Shown here: positions 1-6,412 of the stretch, piece after piece
Layout: every line of letters starts with the position of its first letter
Position numbering within the stretch: position 1 is the first letter of the stretch
Source of the DNA: Candidatus Roizmanbacteria bacterium CG11_big_fil_rev_8_21_14_0_20_36_8
GTDB taxonomy: Bacteria; Patescibacteriota; Microgenomatia; UBA1406; GWC2-37-13
Assembly: GCA_002796045.1 (NCBI GenBank)
Contig: PCVM01000088.1
Span: 1-8,863 of the forward strand
Direction of reading: 5' to 3'
DNA: 8,863 nt
Position numbers and translations under genes: made by a program
Notes under the pieces: model-generated
Database searches by the model: none
What the model saw: only the letters and a program-made list of their open reading frames with translations
What the model was told of the DNA's origin: nothing

Positions 1-230
1 TTCCAAAATCATGGATTGATGCTTTAAAATCGGTACTTGAAGAAAAATACGATGTTAAAGCGAGAGCTGAGGAGATTGATGATGCTGAGGCTGTGGTAGT
101 TATCATCGGTAGTTTTGATAAAAATGGAGACTCGATGGTTGTTGAAGAAGTAGTTGATAAAGATGCAAGTGAAGTGGCAGTAGGTGATTTAACACCTACT
201 GAGGAAATAACACCATCTCCTACCCCGTAA
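1..230 (+). CDS. 3' end of a gene, possibly LytR C-terminal-type domain protein (partial)
   Basis: The open frame enters from the left edge (first full codon at base 3) and ends with TAA at 228-230, giving about 75 residues of a C-terminus. The segment starts PKSWIDALKSVLEEKYDV, runs through a charged linker to a hydrophobic strand AVVVIIGSF, and ends in an acidic, Pro/Thr-rich tail (TPTEEITPSPTP). A W-x-x-x-L-K helix followed by a beta strand ending in I-I-G resembles the LytR_C fold found at the end of LytR/CpsA/Psr proteins, which act in cell-wall polymer attachment. This is a weak match by eye and the main body of the protein is outside the window. The gene converges on argS with 13 bp between the stop codons. 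A perfect 9-bp inverted repeat lies within its last codons (178-201). Confidence 0.5.
   Translation, partial: PKSWIDALKSVLEEKYDVKARAEEIDDAEAVVVIIGSFDKNGDSMVVEEVVDKDASEVAVGDLTPTEEITPSPTP
178..201. repeat. Perfect 9-bp inverted repeat with 6-nt loop
   Basis: CAGTAGGTG at 178-186 is repeated as its reverse complement CACCTACTG at 193-201, with loop ATTTAA. It sits inside the last codons of the plus-strand gene and about 43 bp beyond the argS stop. No U-run follows the stem directly in either direction, so it does not meet the usual intrinsic-terminator pattern. A T-rich run does lie between argS and the hairpin on the minus strand. It could be a transcript 3'-end stabiliser for either converging gene. 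Confidence 0.5.
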
Positions 231-243
231 ATATTAAAAAAAA

Positions 244-1947
244 TTACATTTTCTTAACAGTCTTGATGCCAAGAAGGTTAAGTCCATGTTGTAAAACATT
301 AGAAACAGCTAAGGTTATTTTTAGTCGTAAATTCTTTTGTTCAGTGTCTTCAGCTTTTAATATTGGATTTTTTTGATAAAAAAGGTTATATTTCTGTGAT
401 AAATCATATAAATAAGTGCAAAGATAGTTTGGTGCATAAGCTTTTGCAGCCTCAAGTACAGTTTCGGGATACTTCAGCAAAGAGCGTATTAATACAAGCT
501 CGTCATTGTTAAGATTGACTGTTTCTTCGATTTCGGTTGTAAAGTCGTATTTGTCAACTTTATTTAGTACAGATCTACATCTAACGTAAGTGTACTGAAT
601 ATATGGTCCTGAATTTCCTTGCATATTCAAAACATCTTCCCAATCAAAAACTATATCCAAATGCGAGCTTTTTTTTAGATCGTTCCATTTTAATGCACCG
701 ACACCTATCACTTCTGACACTTTTATATTTTCAAGTTTACCTAGTTTAATAGCTCTATTGGTCGCTTCTTTCAGAACATCTTCAAGCCAAATAGTATTTC
801 CTTTTCTTGTAGACATTTTTGAATCTTTAAATCGGTACATCCCATGTTTTATATGAACTCTTTTTTCTCTTTTTAACCAACCTGCAAGAACTTCTGTTTC
901 GTATAATTGTTGAAAATACAGAGATTGTTCAGCTCCAACTTCATTAATTATTTTTACATTTTTTCCATATCTATTTAGTCGAAATGCATCAGTTGCAAGG
1001 TCGCGTGTGGCATACAGTGTTGCGCCGTCCTGTTTTATGAGCATAAGTGGAGGATATTTATCATTTGGAAAAAATACAAGAAATGCTCCTTTACTTTCAG
1101 TTAAAATTTCTTTTTTCTTTAATTCATCAATAATGGGAGACATTTTATCTTCAAAATAGGATTCGCCATATCCGCGACCATTATTTTCAAACTTTTCTGT
1201 TTTAATGCCAAGTTTTTTGTAGAGCCTATCAAATTCATTCCATGACCATTCAATAGACTGAGTCCAAAGTCTTCTAGCTTCAGCATCTCCTTCTTCAAGT
1301 TTTTTAAACCACATTCGTCCTTCATCGTTTAACTGCGGATTTATCTCAGCTTCTTTATGAAATCGAACGTATAAATCAACTAGAATTCTAACGGGATTAT
1401 CTGCATCTTTTATCTCATTTTCATTGCCCCAAGTCTTGATTGCATAAATCAGCTTTCCAAATTGAGTTCCCCAGTCTCCCAAATGGTTGTCTCTGTAAAC
1501 TTTCGCACCTGTTGCCTCAAGTATATTTGCAATCGCATCACCGATTATCGTTGAGCGAAGATGACCGATTGTAAATGGTTTTGCGATATTTGGTGAAGAG
1601 TACTCGACAATAACTTTCTCTCTTTTGGCAAGAGTTGAATTTCCGTACTTATTATCAATTTTTGTGAGATTTTTAAGAAGTTGCTTCTTAGCTATCCATA
1701 CATTTATAAACCCAGGTTTTATCACTTCAACCTTTTCAACTAGATCATCAGTAGGGATGTTTTTTGCAATCTTTTCTGCCAAAATCATAGGATTAGCTTT
1801 CTCCACTTTTGCCAGTTGTAGAGAGATGCTTGTCGAATAATCTCCAAAATTTTCGTTATTTTGAGGTATAACAGTAAGTCCATTGAGGTCGAGTTTTGAT
1901 TTTATTAAAGCTTCAGAGAAGATCTTTTTAATTCTCGTCTTTATCAT
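244..1947 (-). CDS. argS: Arginyl-tRNA synthetase
   Basis: This class I aminoacyl-tRNA synthetase charges tRNA-Arg in the cytoplasm. From the ATG at 1947 it has 567 residues, normal for the family. The N-terminal Add-N domain spans about residues 1-95 (ENFGDYSTSISLQLAK). The HIGH region reads SPNIAKPFTIGHLRST, so the signature is T-I-G-H at about 126-129. A non-His first position is also known in Gram-positive ArgRS (SMGH). The KMSKS loop is KMSTRKG at about 377-383. The C-terminal DALR anticodon-binding helices end in the typical GLNLLGIK...KM. An in-frame TTG at 1965 would add six residues, but a TATCAT box at 1954-1959 lies exactly 6 nt before the ATG, so the ATG is preferred and the mRNA is probably leaderless. 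It lies 24 bp after the antiporter stop on the same strand. Confidence 0.97.
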   Translation of the reverse strand: MIKTRIKKIFSEALIKSKLDLNGLTVIPQNNENFGDYSTSISLQLAKVEKANPMILAEKIAKNIPTDDLVEKVEVIKPGFINVWIAKKQLLKNLTKIDNKYGNSTLAKREKVIVEYSSPNIAKPFTIGHLRSTIIGDAIANILEATGAKVYRDNHLGDWGTQFGKLIYAIKTWGNENEIKDADNPVRILVDLYVRFHKEAEINPQLNDEGRMWFKKLEEGDAEARRLWTQSIEWSWNEFDRLYKKLGIKTEKFENNGRGYGESYFEDKMSPIIDELKKKEILTESKGAFLVFFPNDKYPPLMLIKQDGATLYATRDLATDAFRLNRYGKNVKIINEVGAEQSLYFQQLYETEVLAGWLKREKRVHIKHGMYRFKDSKMSTRKGNTIWLEDVLKEATNRAIKLGKLENIKVSEVIGVGALKWNDLKKSSHLDIVFDWEDVLNMQGNSGPYIQYTYVRCRSVLNKVDKYDFTTEIEETVNLNNDELVLIRSLLKYPETVLEAAKAYAPNYLCTYLYDLSQKYNLFYQKNPILKAEDTEQKNLRLKITLAVSNVLQHGLNLLGIKTVKKM

Positions 1948-1953
1948 GAAGAT

Positions 1954-1959
1954 ATGATA
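1954..1959 (-). promoter_or_regulatory. Candidate -10 box for argS
   Basis: On the minus strand TATCAT is followed by ATCTTC and then the ATG at 1947-1945. Transcription starting about 7 nt after the -10 would begin on the A of the start codon, which implies a leaderless message. No Shine-Dalgarno is present, and I see no good -35 at 16-18 nt. The box lies between the antiporter stop (1972) and argS. Confidence 0.45.
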
Positions 1960-1971
1960 CCGCAATTGTTA

Positions 1972-3309
1972 CTATTCAGCTACGCCAATTTTTTTTGCAA
2001 GCCATGGTGTCAATGGGGGCTCAATTATTAATGTCATCAGGATAATCCACATGCCTATCGCAATTACAAAATCAGATTGGATAATGTCAAAAGTTGCTGC
2101 AATGACAATGAGAATTGCAGCGATTATTCCAGTTTCACGAATTAGACTGAGAAAAAGAAGATCTTTGAGCTTGAACATATGCTTAAACCACCAAGGTGAG
2201 AGGGTAACGAAAACAACAATTGGACGAAGAATAAACATGAAAATTAAGCCAGAGATTATTCCAATCGGTGCAAGGTCAACAAGTATTGAAATAGGCACAA
2301 GCGCTCCCAAAATAATGAAGATAAATGGTTTAATTAAATGGTTCAGTAAACTTTCGTAAAAGTGAGAAACTTTTTTCATGCCTCCAATAGTATCGCTCAT
2401 TAGCCCACTTGTAAAAGCAGCTAAAAAACCAGCACCGCTCAGAATATTTCCAAGAACAAAAGTAAAAATTGGGATCGATATAAGTAATGCAGGATCGGAC
2501 TCTTCGTCGTGATTTTGTGAATAATAAAAATTCTTAATCATAAGAAATCCAAGATATCCAACGAGAATACCGGAAATTATCTGTAGAGCGAAAGCATCAT
2601 AAGTGCTTTTTTGAAGAAGGGGAACAAAATAGTTTAGAATTCCATTATTTATTTTTGGCGCAGTAATTAGCGCAAGAATAAGAAACCTTGTGAATACGCT
2701 ACCTGACACATCGGTTAGTGCAGATTCGGAGATTGCAATTTGTTTAATCTCAGGTCTTTTGAATTTTAGCATATTCAAAGTAGGTATGATCGCCGTTGGG
2801 TCGGTTGAGGACAAAGCAGCACTGAGAATAAGCATAGAAGGAATTAAAGCCGCATCGAACTCGCCAAGAAAATTCATTAACCCATAAATAATAAATGAAA
2901 AGCCGATAGAAGTTAGAATTACTCCAACCAATGAAAGTGTCGCAATAGGTAAAAACCATTTTTTAAAATTCTGAAATGGAATTTCTAGGCCTCCAGCAAA
3001 TAAAATAATTGCTCCAAAAACCTCCATTATTACTTTTAGTCCCTCAATATCTTCCATAAAAAAAGACAGTACAGGTTGTAATGCCATGCCTGCAAATATT
3101 GCCCAAACGAATGAAGGAATTATCGTTTTTGGGGCTATTCGATTTATGTAATAACCTATAAATAATATTGACCCAATTATAAATAGTTGAAAGTCTACAT
3201 CATAAAGAAGACGTTGGTTATTATGTAAAATTGAACGTACGATTATTGATAGAAAAGCAAGGGAGAAGATAAGAATTAGATAGGGAATGAATTTTTTTAA
3301 TGTTTTCAT
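1972..3309 (-). CDS. Cation:proton antiporter (CPA/NhaP-KefB-like membrane transporter)
   Basis: This is a 445-residue, very hydrophobic protein with about 12-13 predicted membrane helices, the usual core length for Na+/H+ exchanger-domain (PF00999-type) transporters. These exchange Na+ or K+ for H+ across the membrane and control pH and ion balance. Two family signatures are visible. The unwound-helix motif ALSSTDPTAIIP lies at about 165-176. The ion-site helix ISESALTDVSGSV is at about 193-205, where the usual N-D or D-D pair is T199-D200. Later motifs include ILRPIVVF (about 360-367) and LIRETGIIAA (about 389-398), which carries a conserved arginine. I see no RCK/TrkA regulatory domain at either end. 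The ATG at 3309 has no Shine-Dalgarno. A weak -10 (TATTGT) ends 11 nt upstream of it. The gene is divergent from the PEGA protein and followed by argS in the same direction. The transported ion cannot be told from sequence alone. Confidence 0.9.
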   Translation of the reverse strand: MKTLKKFIPYLILIFSLAFLSIIVRSILHNNQRLLYDVDFQLFIIGSILFIGYYINRIAPKTIIPSFVWAIFAGMALQPVLSFFMEDIEGLKVIMEVFGAIILFAGGLEIPFQNFKKWFLPIATLSLVGVILTSIGFSFIIYGLMNFLGEFDAALIPSMLILSAALSSTDPTAIIPTLNMLKFKRPEIKQIAISESALTDVSGSVFTRFLILALITAPKINNGILNYFVPLLQKSTYDAFALQIISGILVGYLGFLMIKNFYYSQNHDEESDPALLISIPIFTFVLGNILSGAGFLAAFTSGLMSDTIGGMKKVSHFYESLLNHLIKPFIFIILGALVPISILVDLAPIGIISGLIFMFILRPIVVFVTLSPWWFKHMFKLKDLLFLSLIRETGIIAAILIVIAATFDIIQSDFVIAIGMWIILMTLIIEPPLTPWLAKKIGVAE

Positions 3310-3432
3310 TATTTAGTCTTACAATAACTCGAGTGATATTCATAATATCATAGATAAGACATTCGTTGTTAAGATGTGATTTAAACGATCAAGGTGTGAT
3401 AACAAATTTTTTTTAGTAGAATGTACACACTT
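3310..3432. promoter_or_regulatory. Divergent intergenic promoter region with a palindrome
   Basis: This 123-bp AT-rich spacer must carry promoters for both the antiporter (-) and the PEGA/SH3 protein (+). It holds a perfect 7-bp inverted repeat, TGATATT-CAT-AATATCA (3334-3350), 25 bp upstream of the antiporter ATG, which is a possible operator. Minus-strand -10 candidates are TATTGT (11 nt from the ATG) and TATGAT (3347-3352). I cannot choose between them because no convincing -35 is correctly spaced to either. A TTAACA at 3367-3372 is 14 nt from TATGAT, which is too short. Confidence 0.45.
3417..3422 (+). promoter_or_regulatory. Candidate -10 box for the PEGA/SH3 gene
   Basis: TAGAAT lies 10 nt before the ATG at 3433 and follows a T-rich run. 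The box overlaps the more upstream in-frame ATG at 3421, which therefore would not be transcribed in full. This favours the 3433 start. The -35 is not recognisable at 17 nt. Confidence 0.4.
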
Positions 3433-4314
3433 ATGAAACGAAAACTAATTGTTTTTGCAGGATTGATTCTTGCTTTTATACTATTTGTGGGAGTTAAATT
3501 TTTCTTTTTTGATAGTCCGGGAAATACTGGGAGGATTAAAATTGTATCTTCACCAACAGCTGGCGTTTTTATAAACAGCGCTCCAGTGGGATCAACAACA
3601 TTTGAGACTCGACTTGTTCCTGGCGAATATACTATAAAACTTATTCCAGAGGGAGAAGATACGAAAACTGTAACTTGGGAAGGAAAAGTGCAGGTTTTTG
3701 AAAATTCATTAACTTATATTAGTCGTGAAATGGGGACGTCAGATCTTACGTCAGCTGGTGAAATATTGACGTTAACAGCGATGGAAAAGTCACCATTAAG
3801 TGAGACTGGGCAGGTATCTCTCGTAACAAATCCGCCCGGTGCAATAGTTTTTCTCAATAATGATGAAAAAGGGGTATCTCCTATCGTTCTAGATGAGGTT
3901 CCAGTGGGAGAGCATGAATTGGCGGTATATTTGCCAGGTTTTTTCAAAAGGTCACAAAAAATCAATGTTGAAAAAGGGCACATAGTCAATTCGCTCTTTA
4001 AACTTGCCCTAGACAAGACGCACAAAACTCTTGAACAGGAGATATCAGAACAGAAGAAAGAAGCTACAGCTTCGGCCGATATCGACAATATTACAACTGC
4101 AGATAACAATCCTCAAAATACGTTGACGGTCCTTGAAACTCCCACAGGATCATTAAATGTTCGTGAAGACGCAACAGTTTTAGCTGCAAAAATTGGTGAG
4201 GTAACTCCAGGAGATAAGTATGAGTATATTGAAGAAGCAAATGGATGGTATAAAATTATTTTTAATAAAGAAGAAGGATGGGTATTTGGAGACTTTATAA
4301 AGTTAAATGAATAA
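3433..4314 (+). CDS. Membrane-anchored protein with two PEGA domains and a C-terminal SH3 domain
   Basis: This 293-residue protein is probably exposed on the outer face of the membrane. Residues 2-4 are basic (KRK), and residues 5-26 form one hydrophobic segment (signal anchor or uncleaved signal peptide) with no lipobox Cys. Two PEGA-type beta domains follow. The first is at about 33-102 (GRIKIVSSPTAGVFINSAPV ... LVPGEYTIKL). The second is at about 126-193 (GQVSLVTNPPGAIVFLNN ... EVPVGEHELAVYLPGF). A polar, Glu/Lys/Ala-rich linker (about 195-228) leads to a bacterial SH3 domain at about 229-293 (GSLNVREDATVLAAKIGEV ... NGWYKIIF ... EGWVFGDFIKL). PEGA and SH3b domains usually bind surface polymers, and SH3b domains often bind peptidoglycan, so a cell-envelope binding role is inferred. 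No catalytic domain is present. An ATG at 3421 would add four residues (MYTL) but overlaps the likely -10. The stop lies 4 bp from that of the converging glycosyltransferase. Confidence 0.88.
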   Translation: MKRKLIVFAGLILAFILFVGVKFFFFDSPGNTGRIKIVSSPTAGVFINSAPVGSTTFETRLVPGEYTIKLIPEGEDTKTVTWEGKVQVFENSLTYISREMGTSDLTSAGEILTLTAMEKSPLSETGQVSLVTNPPGAIVFLNNDEKGVSPIVLDEVPVGEHELAVYLPGFFKRSQKINVEKGHIVNSLFKLALDKTHKTLEQEISEQKKEATASADIDNITTADNNPQNTLTVLETPTGSLNVREDATVLAAKIGEVTPGDKYEYIEEANGWYKIIFNKEEGWVFGDFIKLNE

Positions 4315-4318
4315 TTGT

Positions 4319-5434
4319 TCAACCATTTTCTTTCCAGACTAATTTATTATAAAAAAAGTAAGAATAGGGAATTATTACTAAAGTAATAATTAATACTTTG
4401 TAGATGTACCAGTAAGTTAATCCAAAAATATTTGTCGTTACTGTCATAGCTGTAGTTTGAATGATTATTGATCCTGAGGCAATAATATTAAATTTTAAGA
4501 AGCTCCAAATAAAGGATTTTCTTCCTGATTTGCGACTAATTTTTTTATGTTTAAAGCTCCATTTATTATTTAGGATAAAGTTTGAGACAATTGCAGTTTC
4601 TGCGCTAATGATTGTGCTTAGCCAAACTGCAGTTGTGATAATTTCAATAAGTAAAAATGAAATTCCAAAGTCGATTATGAATCCAACTCCTCCAACGATC
4701 GCAAATTTAATAAAAGTAGAATGAAAAAAGACATATTTAAGTGTTTGATAAATATACTCAAAAGAGTCAATTTTTGAGGATCCTTCGACACGATCAATAA
4801 AATTTACTGGGATTTCTTTTACGACTGCACCTGATTTGATTGCATTATCAAGAAATGCTACTTGAAAAACATAACCTGTGTACCCACGAAGAGTGTCAAT
4901 ATGTTCTTTTACAAGCCAAGTTTTTATCGCTCGATATCCATTGGTCCATTCTGTAATTGAAAGTTTCATGAAGCCAAATCTGATTACTAAGTTTCCAAGG
5001 ATGGAAAAAATTTTTCTATCTATTCCCCAATTTTTAGGTATTGATCCACCTTTAATGTATCTTGAACCAACAACAAAATCTGCGCCATCTTGAATTTTAT
5101 TTAAAAATGCAGGAATGTCATCTGGATTATGAGAAAGATCTGCATCCATTTCAAACATCACGTACGGATTTAGATTTTCCATACAATATGAAAATCCATC
5201 GATATACGCCTGCCCGAGGCCGGATTTTTCAGTTGAGATTATATGCAAAGATTTATTATATTTACCCATCTCTTTAACAATTTCAGCTGTTCCGTCAGGA
5301 GATGAGCTATCAACAACTAATATTTTGATTATCCAGTCTTCAATTTTTTTTGAGACGACAATTATTCTATTTAGAAGCTCTTTTATATTTCTCGATTCGT
5401 TATATGTTGGAAGTATTATAACTGCTGTTTTCAT
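4319..5434 (-). CDS. Polyprenyl-phosphate glycosyltransferase (DPM1-like GT2) fused to a GtrA membrane domain
   Basis: The protein has 371 residues in two modules. Residues 1 to about 235 are a family-2 glycosyltransferase of the dolichol/polyprenyl-phosphate mannose synthase type. The motifs are ILPTYNE (7-13), VVDSSSPDGT (40-49), the metal-binding MDADLSHNP (96-104), VVGSRYIKGG (121-130) and FIDRVEGSSK (212-221). This part should move a hexose from a nucleotide sugar to undecaprenyl phosphate at the inner membrane face. The family usually has D-D-N at the start of the second motif; here it is D-S-S. Residues 238-371 form a GtrA-like domain with four helices (about 241-262, 267-287, 315-335, 345-363) and the family motif NFILNNKWSF (285-294). 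GtrA proteins are thought to flip lipid-linked sugars. The ATG is 13 bp after the UXS stop, so the gene is co-transcribed with the UDP-sugar enzymes. The donor sugar is not determined. Confidence 0.92.
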   Translation of the reverse strand: MKTAVIILPTYNESRNIKELLNRIIVVSKKIEDWIIKILVVDSSSPDGTAEIVKEMGKYNKSLHIISTEKSGLGQAYIDGFSYCMENLNPYVMFEMDADLSHNPDDIPAFLNKIQDGADFVVGSRYIKGGSIPKNWGIDRKIFSILGNLVIRFGFMKLSITEWTNGYRAIKTWLVKEHIDTLRGYTGYVFQVAFLDNAIKSGAVVKEIPVNFIDRVEGSSKIDSFEYIYQTLKYVFFHSTFIKFAIVGGVGFIIDFGISFLLIEIITTAVWLSTIISAETAIVSNFILNNKWSFKHKKISRKSGRKSFIWSFLKFNIIASGSIIIQTTAMTVTTNIFGLTYWYIYKVLIITLVIIPYSYFFYNKLVWKENG

Positions 5435-5440
5435 CTTTTT

Positions 5441-5456
5441 AGTAAATTTATTTACT
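5441..5456. repeat. AT-only palindrome at the UXS/glycosyltransferase junction
   Basis: AGTAAAT and ATTTACT form a perfect 7-bp inverted repeat around a 2-bp centre. It overlaps the UXS stop codon and ends 6 bp before the glycosyltransferase ATG. The 2-nt centre makes an RNA hairpin poor, so a DNA-binding site or chance in AT-rich sequence is more likely. Confidence 0.3.
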
Positions 5457-6392
5457 GAGCATTTTTTTAAAGTACTCAGTGGTTTTTATTAGTCCCTTTT
5501 CTAGACTGACTCTTGGATGCCAATTGAGGATTTTGTCAGCTTTTTCAATGTCAGGTTTCCTCATTTTTGGATCATCTTCGCCTATTGATTCAAATGAAAT
5601 GTCAGATATCGAATTAGTCATTTCATGAATCATTTCTGCAAGTTTAATCATGGTTTTCTCATCAGGATTTCCTAAGTTTATGATCTCCCCTTCAATATCC
5701 TCAGTTTCTCCAAGTTTCACAAGTCCCAGAACGAGATCTGTGACATAGCAAAATGATCTTGTTTGTGTTCCGTCGCCATATATTGTAATTGGATTATTTT
5801 CTAAGGCTTGGGTAATAAAATTTGAGACAACGCGACCGTCATTTAACTCCATATTGGGCCCATACGTATTGAAGATTCTTGCAATTCTAATATCGATATC
5901 AAATGTCATATGATATGACATAGTCATTGCTTCAGCATAACGCTTTGACTCGTCATAACAAGCTCTATCACCGACTGGATTTACATTTCCAAAATATGTT
6001 TCTTTTTGTGGATGAATTAGTGGGTCCCCATAAATTTCAGAAGTTGAAGCAAGGATAAATCTATCAAATTTCCTGGCTTTGCATTGCTCAAGAACACGGT
6101 AAGCTCCTTCTGAGTTTGCACGCATAGTTTCTATTGGATGTTTTTTGTATTGGATAGGGGAGGCAGGGGAAGCGAGATGATACGCAATGTCAATATGTGG
6201 AAGAGTTGAAAAATCAAAAACTGTGACATCTTCTTCAAAGAAACTTATCTGATCAGGTGGTAAATAAGCTATATTATTTTTATTTCCAGTTATTAGATTA
6301 TCTACAATAAATACTTTGTTTCCTAAATCTACATAATGTTTGGCTAGATGTGATCCAATAAAGCCTGCTCCGCCAGTAATCAAAATATTCAT
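5448..6392 (-). CDS. uxs: UDP-glucuronate decarboxylase (UDP-xylose synthase)
   Basis: This 314-residue extended short-chain dehydrogenase converts UDP-glucuronate to UDP-xylose via a 4-keto intermediate, using tightly bound NAD+. The NAD-binding motif GGAGFIGS is at residues 7-14, with Asp31 at the end of strand 2 to hold the ribose. Features that separate UXS from other sugar epimerases are present: LASPASPIQYKKHPIETM (73-90), the catalytic ASTSEIYGDP (115-124, with Thr117 and Glu119), and NPVGDRACYDESKR (138-151, with Tyr146 and Lys150). The list continues with ARIFNTYGPNMELNDGRVVS (171-190), GDGTQTRSFCYVTDL (206-220) and DDPKMRKPDI (273-282). Arg278 in the last motif matches a conserved catalytic arginine of the family. 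The length is normal and the frame intact. It lies 15 bp after the dehydrogenase that makes its substrate, which strongly supports the assignment. There is no Shine-Dalgarno; a TATAAT lies 14 nt upstream of the ATG. Confidence 0.94.
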   Translation of the reverse strand: MNILITGGAGFIGSHLAKHYVDLGNKVFIVDNLITGNKNNIAYLPPDQISFFEEDVTVFDFSTLPHIDIAYHLASPASPIQYKKHPIETMRANSEGAYRVLEQCKARKFDRFILASTSEIYGDPLIHPQKETYFGNVNPVGDRACYDESKRYAEAMTMSYHMTFDIDIRIARIFNTYGPNMELNDGRVVSNFITQALENNPITIYGDGTQTRSFCYVTDLVLGLVKLGETEDIEGEIINLGNPDEKTMIKLAEMIHEMTNSISDISFESIGEDDPKMRKPDIEKADKILNWHPRVSLEKGLIKTTEYFKKMLSK

Positions 6393-6406
6393 AGTGTTTG
6401 AAAGAT

Positions 6407-6412
6407 ATTATA
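6407..6412 (-). promoter_or_regulatory. Possible internal -10 box before uxs
   Basis: A perfect TATAAT on the minus strand overlaps the TAA stop of the dehydrogenase gene and lies 14 nt before the uxs ATG. No good -35 is seen 16-18 nt upstream. It could give an internal promoter with a leader of about 7 nt, but a TATAAT can arise by chance around a GTA-TAA codon pair. Confidence 0.3.

Noticed and set aside
126..134. Degenerate HIGH motif (TIGH) of argS as a sign of an inactive enzyme.
   Set aside because: Gram-positive ArgRS also lack the first His (SMGH), and every other domain and the KMSTRKG loop are intact. The coordinates given are residues, not bases.
1948..1965. TTG start at 1965 for argS.
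   Set aside because: It would place the start upstream of the TATCAT box and add only six residues not typical of ArgRS N-termini. ATG at 1947 fits the promoter spacing and the family.
3421..3432. ATG at 3421 as the start of the PEGA/SH3 protein.
   Set aside because: It overlaps the TAGAAT box and adds MYTL before the natural basic start of the signal anchor (MKRKL). ATG at 3433 is preferred.
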